A stretch of DNA of 8,583 bases from Prolixibacteraceae bacterium (GCA_014380255.1 JACMKG010000216.1:1-8583), one strand, 5' to 3'. Shown: positions 1 through 7,628, numbered from the stretch's first letter. The notes: a model not told the origin generated them from the sequence alone. A program made the numbers and translations.

Positions 1-309
1 CATGATAAGATTGGTGCCCATTTTAACGGTAGAATAAAGGTGTCTCCACAAGGATCCATTGTATTCAGCCTGGATGCTCCTTTAAAGATTAAGGATATCT
101 CTGAGATGAATGACTTTGATAACGCCGTACATCCAGAACCAACACTGGCTTTTGGGTATGAGGTATCGACAGGAACACACGCTTTCCAGATCTATATGGC
201 TAATACTACTTCATTAATTCCACAGGAAAATATGATGTGGAACCAGAATGAAATGAATAATAAAGGTTTTGCTATTGGATTTGTCATTACCAGGCTTTGG
301 GCATTTTAA
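1..309 (+). CDS. C-terminal part of outer-membrane beta-barrel protein, DUF5777-like (5' end outside window)
   Basis: The reading frame is open from base 1 to the TAA at 307-309 and gives the last 102 residues of a protein whose start lies upstream of the window. The GTG at 40 is not a credible start because coding continues before it. The segment shows alternating hydrophobic and polar stretches, a GYEVSTGTHAFQIYMAN motif, and an end in ...GFAIGFVITRLWAF, with a terminal phenylalanine typical of outer-membrane barrels. This pattern resembles the Bacteroidota family DUF5777, assigned from memory of its GxHxFQL and C-terminal G-F-x-I-x-R features. Its function is not established; such barrels are often found near cytochrome and YceI-type genes. 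A strong terminator at 343-381 separates it from the cytochrome genes, so co-transcription with them is unlikely to be complete. Confidence 0.6.
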   Translation, partial: HDKIGAHFNGRIKVSPQGSIVFSLDAPLKIKDISEMNDFDNAVHPEPTLAFGYEVSTGTHAFQIYMANTTSLIPQENMMWNQNEMNNKGFAIGFVITRLWAF

Positions 310-342
310 TTAAAAAAGAGAATAACAATTGCCTTTAGATAG

Positions 343-381
343 AAATGGTAATATCCGTGTAAAAGGGATATTACCATTTTT
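343..381 (+). terminator. Rho-independent terminator after the barrel gene
   Basis: A perfect 14-bp inverted repeat has arms at 343-356 (AAATGGTAATATCC) and 366-379, with a 9-base loop, and it runs into five T residues. It lies 34 bases after the barrel gene stop and 39 bases before the next start. The stem is AT-rich but long. Because the next gene begins so soon, its promoter would have to overlap or follow this hairpin. Confidence 0.75.
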
Positions 382-419
382 GATATTGAGCCAGTATATT
401 TAATTACATATTCATAGAT

Positions 420-1364
420 ATGAAATATCGTTTGATAATATTGATTGCTGCTGTGTTTATCTGCGTTTTAAATGGCAATGCATATGAGAATCCAAAGCAA
501 CATGCGTGTTTGAAATGTCATTCCGGCCAGTCATTCTCATTTAATAACGAGGTAACGGGCACGGTTCAAAAGAGATTAATGAATCCTTACTATGTAATGG
601 ATACTTTAGCTCTTAACACAGGGGTGCATAAAAACTTTGATTGCGTGGATTGTCATTCGGCCGAGTATGAAACATATCCTCACCTGGCTAACCTGAAACT
701 GGAACCCATGAGCAACTGCATGGATTGCCATGGCGGTGATGAATCGTTTGCATCGTATAAGTTTGAAACCATTCAGGAGGAATTCCAAAAGAGTGTCCAT
801 GCACAAGGCCATGAGGATTTTTCCTGTTCCAAATGTCATGATATACATACGTATGCAGCTACAGCAAGAAACAGCAGTGATGTGTTGGAAATTGTAGAAT
901 ATAACAATCAGATTTGCCTCTCTTGTCACAATGATATGAGAAAATACAGTATGGTGGGAGGTCATCCGAATCCTCAATTGGTTGAAGTACATGATTGGCT
1001 TCCCAACCAGGAACTGCACTTTGAACATGTGCGTTGTATCGAATGTCACACACAGGTAGTCGACAGCTTAATGGTATCGCACAACATCATGAAAAAGGAT
1101 CAGGCTTTGAAGAACTGCGTGGAATGTCATTCAACCAACTCCATGTTGAAAGCTTCTCTTTATAAATACCAGAACATACAAGCCAGGTCGGAAAAAGGAG
1201 GTGTTGGTGCACTTTTTTCAAATCCTTCCTATATTATCGGCACCAATCAAAGTCCGTTGCTTAAATTGTTGAGTATTCTAATTTTTGTGGCTACCTTGGG
1301 ATTTGTTGTGATACATAGCATTTTCAGATATTTAAATAAAAGTAAAAATAATGGAAAGCACTGA
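420..1364 (+). CDS. Membrane-anchored heptahaem cytochrome c (electron-accepting partner of cytochrome b)
   Basis: This 314-residue protein has an N-terminal signal peptide (residues 1-21, probable cut after NGNA). It carries seven CXXCH motifs, starting at C30, C75, C100, C136, C166, C206 and C233, and one C-terminal membrane helix at about 280-305, followed by a basic tail (RYLNKSKNNGK). The haem domain should therefore sit in the periplasm, anchored by its C-terminus. The histidine-rich spacing resembles the cytochrome c3/c7 and NrfB-like multihaem families, but I cannot name a specific family. The 3' end overlaps the start of the cytochrome b gene by 14 bases (1351-1364), which implies translational coupling and a two-subunit complex. 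Inferred role: it accepts electrons from quinol through the b subunit. The ATG at 420 directly precedes the signal peptide and no better start is seen. Confidence 0.85.
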   Translation: MKYRLIILIAAVFICVLNGNAYENPKQHACLKCHSGQSFSFNNEVTGTVQKRLMNPYYVMDTLALNTGVHKNFDCVDCHSAEYETYPHLANLKLEPMSNCMDCHGGDESFASYKFETIQEEFQKSVHAQGHEDFSCSKCHDIHTYAATARNSSDVLEIVEYNNQICLSCHNDMRKYSMVGGHPNPQLVEVHDWLPNQELHFEHVRCIECHTQVVDSLMVSHNIMKKDQALKNCVECHSTNSMLKASLYKYQNIQARSEKGGVGALFSNPSYIIGTNQSPLLKLLSILIFVATLGFVVIHSIFRYLNKSKNNGKH

Positions 1365-1974
1365 TAAAATATATTTCTATCCCTTGTGGCTTAGGATTTG
1401 GCATGGCTTTAATGCGGTGGGCATTATTGTATTGATTATAACAGGATTGCTCATGAATTCGGCAGGAAAATCCAATTTAATAGGTTTTAACCTGACTGTT
1501 AACATCCACAATATTGCCGGCATCCTGGTGTCGCTGGCATACATCGGTTATGTGGTAGGTAATTTAGCTACTTCCAACGGCCGTTATTACCTGATAAACA
1601 TGAAAGGGTTCTTTAAACGCCCCGCGAAGCAGGCTTATTATTATTTCTGGGGAATGTTTCATGGCATGGAAGCTCCCTTTCCGATTACCGAGAAACGTAA
1701 ATTTAATCCCCTGCAAAAATACATGTATGTGCTCATTATGTACGTGGTAGTTCCATTAGTGATTGTCAGCGGTATTGCACTTTTGTTTCCTGAAATAATC
1801 ATTGAGAAAATATATCATTACAGCGGTATATCCATTACCGCCATTGTGCATGCAGCCATGGGATTCTTTATTTCCATATTTCTAATCGTACACATTTATT
1901 TTGCCACCATTGGTAAGTCTCCTATGGATAATTTCAAGAGCATGATTTCAGGTTGGCACCATGTATCACATTAA
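1351..1974 (+). CDS. Cytochrome b561 / dihaem cytochrome b subunit (HydC/FdnI-like), quinone-interacting
   Basis: This 207-residue integral membrane protein has four helices at about 20-36, 52-72, 124-146 and 163-187. Candidate haem b ligands are H18 (in WLRIWHGFN), H53 (NIHN), H167 and H181 (VHIYF). The WxRxxH N-terminus and the N-P-L-Q-K-Y-M-Y segment before helix 3 are typical of the prokaryotic cytochrome b561 family, which includes the b subunits of Ni-Fe hydrogenase, formate dehydrogenase and thiosulfate reductase. No hydrogenase or dehydrogenase catalytic subunit is nearby. The overlapping upstream heptahaem cytochrome is therefore the likely partner, and the pair would move electrons between menaquinone and the periplasm. 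The ATG at 1351 lies inside the upstream gene and precedes the conserved N-terminus by only a few residues, which supports the start. Confidence 0.85.
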   Translation: MESTDKIYFYPLWLRIWHGFNAVGIIVLIITGLLMNSAGKSNLIGFNLTVNIHNIAGILVSLAYIGYVVGNLATSNGRYYLINMKGFFKRPAKQAYYYFWGMFHGMEAPFPITEKRKFNPLQKYMYVLIMYVVVPLVIVSGIALLFPEIIIEKIYHYSGISITAIVHAAMGFFISIFLIVHIYFATIGKSPMDNFKSMISGWHHVSH

Positions 1975-2094
1975 CAGCGGTAGAATATCTTGGTAAGAAT
2001 TAACAGGGCGTAGTTATATTAAAGAAAAAAGGTTTTAGAATACCGGAGAATGAATGAAGGGAAGAAAAAATTATAAACCAATAAGACAATAAAT

Positions 2095-3597
2095 ATGAAA
2101 CTACCATCATCAATAAAGAATTGGATTTCTATTAGCGGGGCCGTTTTGGCTGTATTTAATCTGGCAGCAATCATTTCTCTATTTATTCTAAACTGGTTCT
2201 TTGGTTTTGGGGGAACCTATATCGGGTTGTTCATTTATATCTTACTTCCTGGTTTTATGATTGTCGGCTTGCTGCTAATTCCTATCGGGATGCGGATCAA
2301 CAGGGCCAGTGCACGCAGGGCAGAGGCTGCAGGGGAGGAGAAGAATTGGCCTATCCTTAATTTTAACAACGAAGCTACGCGCAACGCTTCGATCATATTT
2401 ATCTTTGGAACGGTCTTTTTGCTTATCATCTCTTCCATCGGTAGCTACGAAGCGTTTCATTATACCGAGTCGGTTGAATTCTGTGGGAAGCTGTGCCACG
2501 AGGTCATGGAGCCTGAATATGTCACATACCATGGTTCATCCCATGAGCGTGTAGCCTGTGTGGAATGTCATGTGGGATCGGGAGCCAGCTGGTATGTAAA
2601 AAGCAAGATGTCGGGTTTATACCAGGTATATTCAGTTTTAGCCAATAAATTCCCACGGCCTATTCCTACGCCTATTGCCAATTTGCGCCCTGCACAGGAA
2701 ACCTGTGAGCAGTGCCACTGGCCAGCCAAGTTTTATGACCGTAAAGTGAAGCATCTGCAATCCTTTTTGGCCGATGAAGCCAATACCGAACATGTGATTC
2801 ATCTGCAGATGAAAACCAGTTCGCAGATGACAGCAGCTGGAATGGAAGCAGGCATTCACCAGCACATCAGCCCGGACGTGATCATCGAATACAAAACTAC
2901 CCAGGATAATCGTCAGGTCATTCCCTGGGTGAAATATACCAACAAAGCCACAGGAGCCAGTGAGATCTTTACCGACAGTGAAAACCCGCTCAGCCAGGCA
3001 CAGCTTGATTCACTTGAAACCAGGGTGATGGACTGTCTGGACTGTCATAACCGTCCTTCTCACAATTACAATGTTCCTCAGAACTTTGTCGATAAGTCTA
3101 TCAGCACCGGCAAGATATCCAAAACATTGCCGGGAATTAAGCAAATAGCCATGACGGCCTTGTACAAGGAATATTCAACCAAGGATAGCGCATTTATGGG
3201 AATCAACGATCAGGTGACTGAATATTATCAATCCACCTTCCCCGATGTCCTGTCTGCAAGGAAAGGGGAAGTTGACCAGGCCATTGGTGAAATAAAGAAT
3301 GGATATGCCAATAACATTTTCCCATTCATGAAAGCCGATTGGAGGAAATATCCCAACAACGTAGGGCATATGGAATACGATGGTTGCTTCCGATGTCACA
3401 ACGACCGCCATGCCACGAATCAGGGAAAGGTTATTTCCAAGGATTGTAATTTATGCCATGTCATCCAGGCCCAAACATCTCCTGAAGGCATGCAGTATTC
3501 CAATTCGAATGAGCCGTTGGAATTCATTCACCCCGTGGATACGGACGATGCCTGGAAGACCGAATCGTGTGCTTCATGCCATGCTCAGCTCTATTAA
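2095..3597 (+). CDS. NapC/NirT-type seven-haem inner-membrane cytochrome c (ImcH-like)
   Basis: This 500-residue protein has three N-terminal membrane helices (about 11-35, 41-66 and 97-118) followed by a large periplasmic haem domain. The NapC/NirT-like core begins right after helix 3, with FCGKLCHEVM (C130-M138), YHGSSH, and CVECHVG (C155). Further CXXCH motifs start at C204, C314, C431, C451 and C492. The first motif is CX3CH, not CX2CH, so there are six canonical sites and one atypical site, seven haems in all. Length, helix count and haem number resemble the Geobacter quinol-oxidising cytochrome ImcH, compared from memory. NapC/NirT proteins take electrons from menaquinol to periplasmic partners. 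The gap of 120 bases from the cytochrome b gene shows no terminator, so co-transcription is possible. A short NrfH-type protein is excluded by length. Confidence 0.82.
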   Translation: MKLPSSIKNWISISGAVLAVFNLAAIISLFILNWFFGFGGTYIGLFIYILLPGFMIVGLLLIPIGMRINRASARRAEAAGEEKNWPILNFNNEATRNASIIFIFGTVFLLIISSIGSYEAFHYTESVEFCGKLCHEVMEPEYVTYHGSSHERVACVECHVGSGASWYVKSKMSGLYQVYSVLANKFPRPIPTPIANLRPAQETCEQCHWPAKFYDRKVKHLQSFLADEANTEHVIHLQMKTSSQMTAAGMEAGIHQHISPDVIIEYKTTQDNRQVIPWVKYTNKATGASEIFTDSENPLSQAQLDSLETRVMDCLDCHNRPSHNYNVPQNFVDKSISTGKISKTLPGIKQIAMTALYKEYSTKDSAFMGINDQVTEYYQSTFPDVLSARKGEVDQAIGEIKNGYANNIFPFMKADWRKYPNNVGHMEYDGCFRCHNDRHATNQGKVISKDCNLCHVIQAQTSPEGMQYSNSNEPLEFIHPVDTDDAWKTESCASCHAQLY

Positions 3598-3677
3598 TAA
3601 AAAAAGAAATGATTTGTAGAATGAATGGCTTGGTTTTTGCGTTTTAATAAAAAATAATGCATTTTTGTCGAATTGAA

Positions 3678-3694
3678 AGTGATTGAAAATCACT
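3678..3694. promoter_or_regulatory. Short perfect inverted repeat upstream of the tetrahaem cytochrome gene
   Basis: AGTGATT-GAA-AATCACT is a perfect 7-bp inverted repeat with a 3-base centre, 56 bases before the start at 3751. No T-run follows, so it is a poor terminator. It could be an operator. The GTGA...TCAC half-sites recall Crp/Fnr-type sites, but the 7-base spacing does not match the usual 6-base (CRP) spacing. It is the only clear symmetrical element in the 153-base gap at 3598-3750. I see no confident Bacteroidota -7 (TAnnTTTG) promoter in that gap. Confidence 0.3.
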
Positions 3695-3750
3695 AGATAA
3701 TGAACATAGTGCAGAGGATATTCAAATAATTCTTTTAAAACTACTCAATT

Positions 3751-4242
3751 ATGAATTTAAAGAAACTGGTTTTTTTAATGGGAATGGCTATATTTTCTTT
3801 TTCATTTGCTAATGCTCAGACTCCCAAATACGTAGGAGCAGCCAAATGTAAGATGTGCCATAACAAAGCAGAAAAAGGGGGCCAATTCAGCGAATGGCAG
3901 GCAGGACCTCATGCCAATGCCTTGAAAGTGTTGAAAGGTGACGAAGCTAAAAATCCAAAATGTTTGAAATGCCACTCAACAGCTGCTAGTGTAGATGCAA
4001 GCTTGCATGCCGGCATTACTCCTGGCGAAGGTGTTTCTTGCGAATCGTGCCATGGACCAGGTAGCCTTTACAAAACAGCTACGATCATGAAAGATGAGAA
4101 AGCTTCTTTAGCTAAAGGAATGTTTCATCCGGAAGAAAAAGTATGTAAAAAATGTCACAATCCTGAAAGCCCAACTTTCAAAGGTTTCAACTACAAGGAA
4201 GCAGTGGCTAAAATTTCCCATGACGACCCAACAACTAAATAA
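3751..4242 (+). CDS. Periplasmic tetrahaem cytochrome c, cytochrome c554-like
   Basis: This 163-residue protein has a classic signal peptide (KK at 4-5, hydrophobic stretch 6-20, probable cut after ANA at residue 22). There are four CXXCH motifs, at C33, C71, C97 and C132. The surrounding text (YVGAAKCKMCH, W49, P53-H54, GVSCESCHGPGS, CKKCHNPESPTF) fits the cytochrome c554 family. In ammonia oxidisers the founding member carries electrons from hydroxylamine oxidoreductase, but relatives are widespread as general periplasmic carriers. There is no membrane anchor, so it is likely a soluble shuttle between the membrane cytochromes encoded upstream and an unknown acceptor. A terminator at 4267-4308 ends the transcript. 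The coding sequence is more lysine-rich and AT-rich than its neighbours, which could reflect high expression. Confidence 0.83.
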   Translation: MNLKKLVFLMGMAIFSFSFANAQTPKYVGAAKCKMCHNKAEKGGQFSEWQAGPHANALKVLKGDEAKNPKCLKCHSTAASVDASLHAGITPGEGVSCESCHGPGSLYKTATIMKDEKASLAKGMFHPEEKVCKKCHNPESPTFKGFNYKEAVAKISHDDPTTK

Positions 4243-4266
4243 ATTCGGGTTGTACTCTTAAATTGA

Positions 4267-4308
4267 AAAAATTCCTTTGTTTTAACCTTAAAGCAAAGGA
4301 GTTTTTTT
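4267..4308 (+). terminator. Rho-independent terminator after the tetrahaem cytochrome gene
   Basis: The hairpin pairs 4271-4279 (ATTCCTTTG) with 4294-4302 (CAAAGGAGT) with one wobble pair. Flanking A and T runs extend the stem, and inner T-A pairs shorten the loop. It is followed by a run of seven T residues (4302-4308). It lies 25 bases after the stop at 4242. This separates the cytochrome genes from the downstream haem lyase, which then needs its own promoter somewhere in 4309-4387 or depends on read-through. Confidence 0.8.
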
Positions 4309-4387
4309 AGTTACTAAGCCTATCTAATCTTCTGACCAAAAATCATTCTCATTAGTATTATTAGTTTCTTTAAGAAAAATAAATCAT

Positions 4388-7300
4388 ATGAATAAGGTGT
4401 TTTCATTTGTCTTTTCAATGCTTTTCAGCGTTATCCTTCTAATGATATTTGCCATGTCAATAGCATACGCCACGTTTATTGAAAATGATTATGGTACAGA
4501 AACGGCACAGGCATTAATTTATCAGGCTTGGTGGTTCGAGCTGCTGCTTGCAGTAGGTGCTGTAAACCTGGCAGGTAGTGTTGTAAAGTATAAGCTAGTG
4601 AACCGTAAGAAGTGGGCGATTCTTTTATTCCACTTAGCCTTCATCGTCATTATTATAGGGGCAGGCGTTACCCGGTATTTTGGTTTTGAAGGAAGCATGC
4701 ACATTCGCGAGGGTGCATCCAATAATCAGATTGTATCTGAAGCCACTTATATTACATTAAAGGCAAGTGCGCAAGGGAAGGAAGTAAATAACTTTACCCA
4801 GGTTAAGTTTACCCCCAATACCAGTAATCGGTACAAGGAAACGTTGGAGCTTGACGGTAAATTAGTTACCATCGAAAATGAATTATTTGTTCCCAATGCT
4901 TCCGAAACACTGGTGCCGGATGCCAACGGAAATCCCATTATTTCACTTATTTACAGTGATAAAAATATTCAACGTGTTGATTTTTTACTGAATAGAAACG
5001 AGAAGAAAACCCAAGGTGCGCTTAGCTTTGGTTTTGAAACAGGCGAGGGCTCGGCAAATGTTGTATTCTCGGGCAGTGGCGCAAATTTAACGATGCTCTC
5101 AGCTGATACCATCTCCGTATCCAACATGATGGGACAGGCAGGGGAGAAGCTGTCCCCGATGGTTTCTCACCCGGTGGTGCCCAATAAATTCTATACTCTG
5201 GGCAATTCGCTCTTTGTACTTAAAAGTTATTTCCCAAAGGCTATTCCCACCTTAGTTCAGGTACCTGATGAAACAGGTGAAGGCGGAGTTCATGCCTTTA
5301 CAGCCAAAGTTACGTCAGGCACTGAAACCAGAAGAGTGAATGTGTTTGGAAGAAGCGGGATGTTTGTTGAACCGGCTACCTGTACAATCAATGGCATCAA
5401 TTTAAGCCTTTCCTATGGCCCCATTGTCCGGGATCTGCCTTTCAGCATCTACCTGAAGGATTTCCAGCTGGAACGTTATCCGGGTTCTAACAGCCCCTCA
5501 TCCTATGCCAGTGAAATTGTATTGAAAGATCCCACTACATCACTGGAAAAGCCTTTCCGCATATTTATGAACAACATTTTAAATTACAATGGCTACCGCT
5601 TCTTTCAGTCATCCTTCGACAAGGACGAAAAAGGAACCATCCTTTCCGTGAATCAGGATTACTGGGGAACCATGGTCACCTATATCGGATACTTTTTAAT
5701 GATCGTAGGCATGATATTTACCTTGGTAAGCCCTGGAAGCCGTTTCCAGAAAGTAATTCGTCTTAGTTCCAAACTACAGGCGCAGCGTAAAGCAGGAAAA
5801 GCATTTGTTCTGTTGGCCTTCCTTTCCTTGTCCGCGGCAATGGGTAATTCAGCCTTTGCTGCCGATACTTCCAAAGACGATCATGTCAAATCCTTCGGAC
5901 GACTGCTGGTGCAGGACCATGCCGGACGTATCGAGCCGGTGCATACCTTGGCCTCTGACCTTTTACGCAAAATATCCAAGGAAAGCACCTGGGAAGGCCT
6001 TACTCCCGTTGAACTGTTTATCGAAATGAGTGCCAACCCGGAGAAATGGAAGAATACTCCGTTTATAAAGGTTGATAACGGTGAGTTGCAGAAAAAACTG
6101 GGCGTTTCAGGTAAGTTTGTTTCTTTCGCTCAAATGTTTGATCAGGCAGGAAATTACCGGTTGAATAACCTGGTGCAGGAAGCATACAATAAAAAGCAAA
6201 CTACCAGGAACAAGTACGATAAGGAGATCATCAACCTGGATGAACGCCTGAATATCTGCTACCAGATCTTTAACGGTGAATTTTTAAAAATCTTCCCTGT
6301 GCCCAATGATTCCAACAAAACCTGGGCTACCCCTTCAACGCTGCCGCCTACGATGAGCAAGACGGAATATGATTTTGCGGCAAGCATCCTTAAGCTGTAT
6401 TACGATGAATTTAACAGTGCAGCCACTTCCGGGAACTATGCAAAACCCGAAGAATATCTGGGATACATTAAGAAGTACCAGAGTACCCATGGAGCAGATA
6501 TTATGGTCTCATCAACCAAAGTAAGCCTGGAGATTTTTTACAACAAGTTTAACATCTTCGGAAAGCTGGCTAAAACTTTTGCCTTGCTAGGATTCGTGTT
6601 GCTGATTTTCCATTTCATGCTCATATTCAAGCCAACGGCCAGTTATTCAAAACTCATTAAAGGAGGTACAGTGCTTATTTTCCTGGCATTCCTTCTTTAT
6701 ACAGCCGGTTTGGGTATTCGCTGGTATATTTCAGGCCATGCCCCCTGGAGCAACGGTTATGAAACGATGATCTATATTGGCTGGGCAACCATCCTCTCGG
6801 GCTTTATCTTTGCACGCCGCTCACCTATCAGTTTGGCTGTTACAACCATCCTGACCGGAATCATTTTATTCGTGGCTGGCATGAGCTGGATGAACCCTGA
6901 AATCACCAACCTTGTTCCGGTACTTAAATCTTACTGGCTGATTGTCCATGTGGCTGTCATTACGGCCAGCTACGGATTCCTGGCCATGGGAGCCTTGTTG
7001 GGCATGCTGAACCTGGTTTTGATGATTGTAAGAAATCCAAAGAACGAAAAGAATATCCGCTTTACCATTCTGGAAGTGTCCTATATCATTGAAATGGCCC
7101 TGATGATCGGCCTTTTGATGCTTATCATCGGGTCTTTTATTGGCGGTGTATGGGCCAATGAATCGTGGGGCCGTTACTGGGGCTGGGACCCAAAAGAAAC
7201 CTGGGCATTGGTAACCGTTTTGGTTTATACCATCATCCTTCACCTTCGTAAAATCCCCGGACTGAAGAGCATCATTGGGCTAAGCAGCCTCGCATTGGTG

Positions 7301-7534
7301 GGTTTAAGCTCTGTGCTGATGACTTTCTTCGGCGTAAACTACTACCTCTCGGGAATGCATTCCTATGGAGCAGGCGATCCTCCTCCAATCCCCAATGCCC
7401 TTTATATTTCCATTGTAGTGATTGCATTGCTTATCTTTGCCGCTTACCGTGCAGAAGATAAAAAAGGCCAGATTGAGGATATCAATGATGCCGACCTTGA
7501 AGTGGAAGGTGAAGTTAAACCCAAGCTTAAATAA
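4388..7534 (+). CDS. ccsBA: Fused cytochrome c synthetase CcsBA (ResB-CcsA), System II
   Basis: This 1048-residue inner-membrane protein exports haem and attaches it to CXXCH motifs of periplasmic apocytochromes. The N-terminal ResB/CcsB half has three helices (about 5-29, 47-68, 75-98), a periplasmic domain (about 100-425) and a fourth helix (about 430-450). A central segment begins with a hydrophobic stretch (472-493) and a soluble part containing VQDHAGRIEPVHTLA. The CcsA half follows from about 728, with multiple helices and the WWD motif WGRYWGWDPKETW at 927-939. Likely haem-ligand histidines are H82 in helix 3 (LLFHLAF), H854 (WLIVHV), H952 (ILHLRK) after the WWD motif, and H991 (SGMHSYG); H784 lies in the HAPWSNGYE motif. 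Fused CcsBA proteins are known in Bacteroidota and Campylobacterota. Its position after multihaem cytochrome genes fits a maturation role for them. Confidence 0.93.
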   Translation: MNKVFSFVFSMLFSVILLMIFAMSIAYATFIENDYGTETAQALIYQAWWFELLLAVGAVNLAGSVVKYKLVNRKKWAILLFHLAFIVIIIGAGVTRYFGFEGSMHIREGASNNQIVSEATYITLKASAQGKEVNNFTQVKFTPNTSNRYKETLELDGKLVTIENELFVPNASETLVPDANGNPIISLIYSDKNIQRVDFLLNRNEKKTQGALSFGFETGEGSANVVFSGSGANLTMLSADTISVSNMMGQAGEKLSPMVSHPVVPNKFYTLGNSLFVLKSYFPKAIPTLVQVPDETGEGGVHAFTAKVTSGTETRRVNVFGRSGMFVEPATCTINGINLSLSYGPIVRDLPFSIYLKDFQLERYPGSNSPSSYASEIVLKDPTTSLEKPFRIFMNNILNYNGYRFFQSSFDKDEKGTILSVNQDYWGTMVTYIGYFLMIVGMIFTLVSPGSRFQKVIRLSSKLQAQRKAGKAFVLLAFLSLSAAMGNSAFAADTSKDDHVKSFGRLLVQDHAGRIEPVHTLASDLLRKISKESTWEGLTPVELFIEMSANPEKWKNTPFIKVDNGELQKKLGVSGKFVSFAQMFDQAGNYRLNNLVQEAYNKKQTTRNKYDKEIINLDERLNICYQIFNGEFLKIFPVPNDSNKTWATPSTLPPTMSKTEYDFAASILKLYYDEFNSAATSGNYAKPEEYLGYIKKYQSTHGADIMVSSTKVSLEIFYNKFNIFGKLAKTFALLGFVLLIFHFMLIFKPTASYSKLIKGGTVLIFLAFLLYTAGLGIRWYISGHAPWSNGYETMIYIGWATILSGFIFARRSPISLAVTTILTGIILFVAGMSWMNPEITNLVPVLKSYWLIVHVAVITASYGFLAMGALLGMLNLVLMIVRNPKNEKNIRFTILEVSYIIEMALMIGLLMLIIGSFIGGVWANESWGRYWGWDPKETWALVTVLVYTIILHLRKIPGLKSIIGLSSLALVGLSSVLMTFFGVNYYLSGMHSYGAGDPPPIPNALYISIVVIALLIFAAYRAEDKKGQIEDINDADLEVEGEVKPKLK

Positions 7535-7559
7535 CCCTTATCCGGATTATAATTGCATA

Positions 7560-7604
7560 AAGAAAGGCCTTTCGTTTAATTAGCGAAAGGCCTTTCTTCT
7601 TTTT
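7560..7604 (+). terminator. Strong Rho-independent terminator after ccsBA
   Basis: Perfect 15-bp arms at 7560-7574 (AAGAAAGGCCTTTCG) and 7584-7598, with a 9-base loop, are followed by a T-rich tract (TTCTTTTT). It lies 25 bases after the ccsBA stop. Each arm itself contains the palindrome AAAGGCCTTT, so alternative foldings exist. It is the strongest terminator in the window. Confidence 0.88.
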
Positions 7605-7628
7605 AGGATTGACATCCGTCGAATCTAT

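Noticed and set aside
395..402. TATATTTA as a Bacteroidota -7 promoter element before the heptahaem gene
   Set aside because: It lacks the final G of TAnnTTTG, and no TTTG -33 element lies 19-21 bases upstream; that interval is occupied by the terminator hairpin.
606..1049. A 147-codon open frame on the minus strand inside the heptahaem cytochrome gene
   Set aside because: It is fully antisense to a gene with seven CXXCH motifs and a signal peptide, and its translation shows no domain-like features. It is an artefact of the coding-strand codon pattern.
2095..3597. NrfH (small tetrahaem partner of NrfA nitrite reductase) as identity for the NapC-like protein
   Set aside because: The protein has 500 residues, three helices and seven haem motifs. 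NrfH is far shorter, with one helix and four haems, and no NrfA gene follows.
3678..3694. A genuine Crp/Fnr operator
   Set aside because: The half-sites are separated by seven bases, not the six expected for TGTGA-N6-TCACA, and the sequence lacks the TTGAT/ATCAA ends of an Fnr box. It is kept only as an unassigned palindrome.
5805..6029. A 74-codon plus-strand frame inside ccsBA, rich in Cys and Pro
   Set aside because: It is out of frame with the clearly coding CcsBA sequence, and its cysteines do not form any known motif.
6866..7243. A 125-codon minus-strand frame inside ccsBA
   Set aside because: It lies opposite the conserved WWD region of CcsA and its translation is low in hydrophobic structure and has no recognisable motif.
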